DNA from: Chara braunii
Lineage: Eukaryota; Streptophyta; Charophyceae; Charales; Characeae
Direction: 5' to 3'
NCBI GenBank assembly: GCA_003427395.1
Contig: BFEA01000008.1
Coordinates: 2,404,743 to 2,450,341, forward strand
DNA length: 45,599 nucleotides
The notes beneath the pieces are model-generated. The model was not told where the DNA came from. It did no database searches and saw nothing but the letters and a program-made list of their open reading frames with translations. Below, piece after piece: positions 42,871-45,599 of this stretch (the stretch's first letter is position 1; each line of letters opens with the position of its first letter). Both the position numbers and the translations under genes were made by a program.

Positions 42871-43767
42871 TTATGCCGACGGCAATGAGTCAAACACGAA
42901 TACTGAGTTCCAGAGATACTCCGATAGCCAGTCAGGACACACGAACACGGATGAGCAATAAAGGAAGGTAACATAGCCTAGTGGTGGCAATATAATCATA
43001 GCCACTTCAAGCACCGGAGTGATAAGGAGTTTATCCCTCAACGTCACAGCGAATGGTGCCATATTTGCAGTAAACATTGCAGCCAGTGAGTTGTGGAATA
43101 GGAAAGCATAGTACCCTGGGTGAGCAACCTTGTAAGCAGTAATCCATGGCAGTGTGGATGCGAATACCGCTTTGCTTGCCATCCACATGATAGGGAATGG
43201 GAAAAAGAGAGGAACAAAGTAACCAAAAAGGCCAAAATAGGAGGCACCTCCATGAGGACTCGGTTTCAACTTGCGGGAGGTAACAATATCATCCCTGTCT
43301 CTTAGGAGCTGCACAACATTCAAGAACAGCAGCGATAGCAAAGTGATCATGGCAGTGGATGCAACCATAGGTTGGTGAAGAAATTCTGGACAAACCTCTG
43401 TGCCAACAAGTGAGCAAAAGATGTTTCCAAAATTAAGCCAGCTGATTGAAATAAAGATGGTCCGCACAGCGCCAGGCGGGCGAAATCGCCAAGCCAATTG
43501 TATGCCCGTGATCTGCTGGACCACATGAATGAGAATAAGGGGCTCAATAATATGCCAGTTGGAGGGCTCCCAGAAACTACCAGTTGCCCAAACACTTACG
43601 AGGTTGAGGCCCTCAATGCCAAAGGTGCTCAAAAGGGATAGAATTGAGGATGCTGCATGCAAGTGTGCAAAGTCCTCCTTTGTAAATAGTCGTGTGCGCC
43701 ACATACGCAGACTCACTATCCTGAACAAGGTTGGAAATGAGAAGACCTCTCCTGACCGATCTGCAGG
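42871..43767 (-). CDS. Multi-pass membrane protein, probable exon
   Basis: An uninterrupted minus-strand frame ends with TAA at 42871-42873. No ATG lies at its upstream end; a pyrimidine-rich ttgtcttgtgcag just before 43767 is a good 3' splice site, so I start the exon there. An internal ATG at RIVSLRM is an alternative start. The ~299-residue product has six or seven hydrophobic segments, e.g. IIEPLILIHVVQQITGI, TAMITLLSLLFLNVV, YFVPLFFPFPIMWMA and LEVAMIILPPLGYVTFLY, split by short charged loops such as LLRDRDDIVTSRKLKPS. I cannot name the family. The lack of stops, unlike every nearby transposon frame, and the ordered membrane pattern favour a living host gene. Confidence 0.6.
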   Translation of the reverse strand, partial: PADRSGEVFSFPTLFRIVSLRMWRTRLFTKEDFAHLHAASSILSLLSTFGIEGLNLVSVWATGSFWEPSNWHIIEPLILIHVVQQITGIQLAWRFRPPGAVRTIFISISWLNFGNIFCSLVGTEVCPEFLHQPMVASTAMITLLSLLFLNVVQLLRDRDDIVTSRKLKPSPHGGASYFGLFGYFVPLFFPFPIMWMASKAVFASTLPWITAYKVAHPGYYAFLFHNSLAAMFTANMAPFAVTLRDKLLITPVLEVAMIILPPLGYVTFLYCSSVFVCPDWLSEYLWNSVFVFDSLPSA

Positions 43768-43939
43768 CTGCACAAGACAATGGTGCAGGGAGTTCAAGTC
43801 AATTCATGCTAAGCAAAAAGACCACTTTACCATATGAAAAAAAGAAGAAAACAAGAATGATAATCATTAAGAAAAAAGTTGATAATTAGCTTGATTATCA
43901 GAGAATATTAGTCTATGATCATGTTGACTGTTTTTTTTT

Positions 43940-44105
43940 TTTTTCTGGACAAATGCGTTGACAAAATGAACTTCGGTCCGCAGTACCGCAGATGGGTGCG
44001 CATCCTGCATAACAATGCAACCACCCGGGTTGCGATCAATGACACCCTCAACCCAAAAATCAGACTGCAGAGGTCAGTCAGGCCAGGGAACCCATTGCCC
44101 TCTTC
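43940..44105 (+). pseudogene. LINE reverse transcriptase fragment
   Basis: About 55 codons read LDKCVDKMNFGPQYRRWVRI and continue to RLQRSVRPGNPLP. They align with residues 27 to 80 of the LINE protein at 34752-32371 (LDKCLKRMNFGPVFRRWVRI.., SVRQRDPIAP). The fragment follows a T run and ends in a Ser-codon repeat, so both ends are broken. It lies on the opposite strand to the larger LINE. Confidence 0.8.
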
Positions 44106-44669
44106 CTCTTCCTCTTCCTCATCCTACCCCCTAAGAATCATTGGCTGTCGGGGTGGAGGACGTTGGTCAACTTTGTGCCGAAATGAGGCGTGAAAATGTG
44201 CACGCGCCATCGAATGAGGTGGATCGACAAGCGGGGCGTGTGCAGGGGGCGCGATGATTGTTGATGGAGGGGAATATCTTGCAAGTGGAACTGCCTGATA
44301 GTGGGCGGCTGTCGTTTTGTCTCCCCCCCTTTCTATTTCGTTTTCCCGCTTTGTTGTTTTGTGCCCCCACCTTTTTTTTCGTTTTTTTCTTTGTTTTTGC
44401 ACTTTGTCGGCCTGCCCTCGCAAAAGAGAAAGGAAAGAGTTTTCTCGCTTCGTTGTTTTATGGTCTCCTCTCTTTGTTGTTTTATTCTCCCCACCCTTTT
44501 TTGCCCTTTTACCTGATTTGTCGTTTGCAGCCTTGTGGCCCTTGCTCAGGCTTGCAAAAAGAGCTGTGTGTGCGACCCAGGGCTCTTTGTTTTCCTGCCC
44601 CCCCTGCCCACTCACCCACCCACCCACCCACCCACACACACAATGTCATTTTTTGATGCTTGCTGCTGA

Positions 44670-44740
44670 TGGTTGCAGCCGGGGTTCGAACCCATGCACA
44701 AATTTGAGATACCCAACTGCCTGATGAGATAACAGTTGAG
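44670..44740 (-). mobile_element. tRNA-promoter-like short element
   Basis: On the minus strand TATCTCATCAGG (44731-44720; 10 of 12 A-box positions) precedes GGGTTCGAACCCC (44693-44681; full B box) by about 27 bases, and GGCTGCAACCA follows. The cloverleaf is incomplete, so a SINE head or tRNA pseudogene is more likely than a working tRNA. Confidence 0.45.
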
Positions 44741-44918
44741 GCAGACTGGGTCCCTGTCTGATTTGGGGGACTTTCTTTTTGACGTGTAGCACGTCTCAGG
44801 CAGCTGGCATGTCAGGATGTGTCTGTGTGCCCAAACCCTAACCTTGCACAGTGTGGAAAACTGGTGGAATGGCAGAAATGGGAAATGCAAGGAATTGTTG
44901 CGATGACGCATTTTGCAG

Positions 44919-44964
44919 CTAGGCTACCAGAGTGGCCCGGGGTCACTTGCCCGGCCGGGCCAAA

Positions 44965-45031
<67 letters not shown>

Positions 45032-45260
45032 AATTTAAAACATGGTTACGGTCCGGACGTCCGGACCGAGTTCCAGACAGTCCGGAGTACAATGTCCGTG
45101 CGGACGTACGGTCCGGAGGGTCCGGAAGGTGCCAAATCCAGACAATTTTTTTTTCAAAAACGGGTCGGCCTGGACCCTTCGTTGGGTCGAGGCCGACCCC
45201 AGAAAATTGGCCCTGGTATTTTTTCGACCCGTTGGGCCTCTGTAGACACGGCCGGACTCG
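44919..45260 (+). mobile_element. MITE-family end with GTCCGG-rich subterminal block
   Basis: CTAGGCTACCAG at 44919-44930 and the following agagtggcccggggtcacttgc repeat the end seen reversed at 15261. After an (AAAT)n run, 45048-45135 is packed with gtccgg and its reverse complement. No matching right terminus was found before the window ends. Confidence 0.55.
44962..45034. repeat. (AAAT)n microsatellite
   Basis: About 18 AAAT tetranucleotides inside the MITE-like element. In the two related copies this position is an AT-rich tract. Confidence 0.95.
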
Positions 45261-45515
45261 AGCCTCTTAGGTTTTATATTTATTTATTTTTCCCTTCACT
45301 GCAGTGTTGGTGTGGCCTCAATTTCGGGGGGAAACGAGGGCCTGTTCGAATCGAAAACTCTCTCGCCCGCCATTCAGCCGCTGGTACGCTGTCGAGACTC
45401 CCATCGCCCGCCATTTCGCCCCGCTGGATGTTGACGTCGTCGTTGCAGCGCTTCCCCCATCGCCGTCGCTGTGGCTGCTCTGCACGTGGTTGCCGTCATC
45501 GAGCCAACGTCGCCA

Positions 45516-45516
<1 letters not shown>

Positions 45517-45599
<83 letters not shown>
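45517..45599. repeat. (CA)n followed by (GA)n microsatellite
   Basis: About 20 CA dinucleotides pass directly into at least 21 AG dinucleotides that run to the end of the window. Confidence 0.97.

Noticed and set aside
42417-42974. 185-codon frame overlapping the membrane protein end
   Set aside because: No domain, Arg-rich accidental composition, and overlap with a more convincing frame on the same strand.
44715-44745. cctgatgagataacagttgagg as a hammerhead
   Set aside because: CTGATGAG is present but GAAA and helix III are missing; the sequence is better explained by the tRNA-promoter-like element.

Overview
The window is nuclear DNA from a eukaryote and is almost wholly built from transposable elements and their debris. 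It holds long microsatellites, A/T homopolymers that act as LINE tails, fold-back DNA elements, tRNA-promoter short elements, and retroelement reading frames broken by stops. The best guess is a streptophyte green alga of the Chara kind. The reasons are a Penelope-like element with its GIY-YIG nuclease in front of the reverse transcriptase (an arrangement known from the green lineage) and a Lys/Glu-rich gag-like protein starting MVDLRSGK, which I associate with Chara. The organism call is inference from memory.

Layout. 1-6.5 kb: unassigned repeats, two minisatellites, a 1.2-kb field of short perfect hairpins holding a complete type III hammerhead ribozyme (4708-4770), and an unidentified 286-codon frame on the minus strand. 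6.7-9.8 kb and 24.7-27.8 kb: two arms of a 3.1-kb inverted repeat. Each arm carries an array of hairpins with a near-constant apical loop and stems that vary but stay paired, plus five ~125-bp units of two alternating types. 9.8-15.05 kb (minus): a near full-length Penelope-like element, with zinc knuckle, coiled coil, SAP-like motif, GIY-YIG and RT in that order, a type I hammerhead motif upstream, and terminal repeat fragments at both ends. 15.05-17.8 kb: fold-back and MITE-like DNA elements. 19.2-24.4 kb: two broken gag-like genes; the second follows an LTR with a TATA box and a tRNA-iMet primer-binding site.

27.8-34.75 kb: spacer, then a 5'-truncated LINE on the minus strand and a second, tail-only copy. 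36.4-37.5 kb: remains of a Ty3/Gypsy integrase with chromodomain-like tail, a polypurine tract and the start of a 3' LTR. 39-41.2 kb: two more LINE 3' ends on the plus strand and a hairpin element sitting between direct duplicates. 41.6 and 44.7 kb: tRNA-promoter-like short elements. 42.87-43.77 kb (minus): an uninterrupted multi-pass membrane protein frame, the only plausible host exon. 43.9 kb: a LINE RT fragment. 44.9-45.6 kb: a MITE end and microsatellites.

The strongest candidates for something undescribed are the two self-cleaving ribozyme motifs of different classes within 10 kb, the hairpin array with compensating stem changes in the inverted arms, and the hairpin field around the first ribozyme. 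I saw no rRNA, no intact tRNA and no CRISPR. Single N bases occur at 4973, 16015, 39952, 40555, 40581 and 41463.
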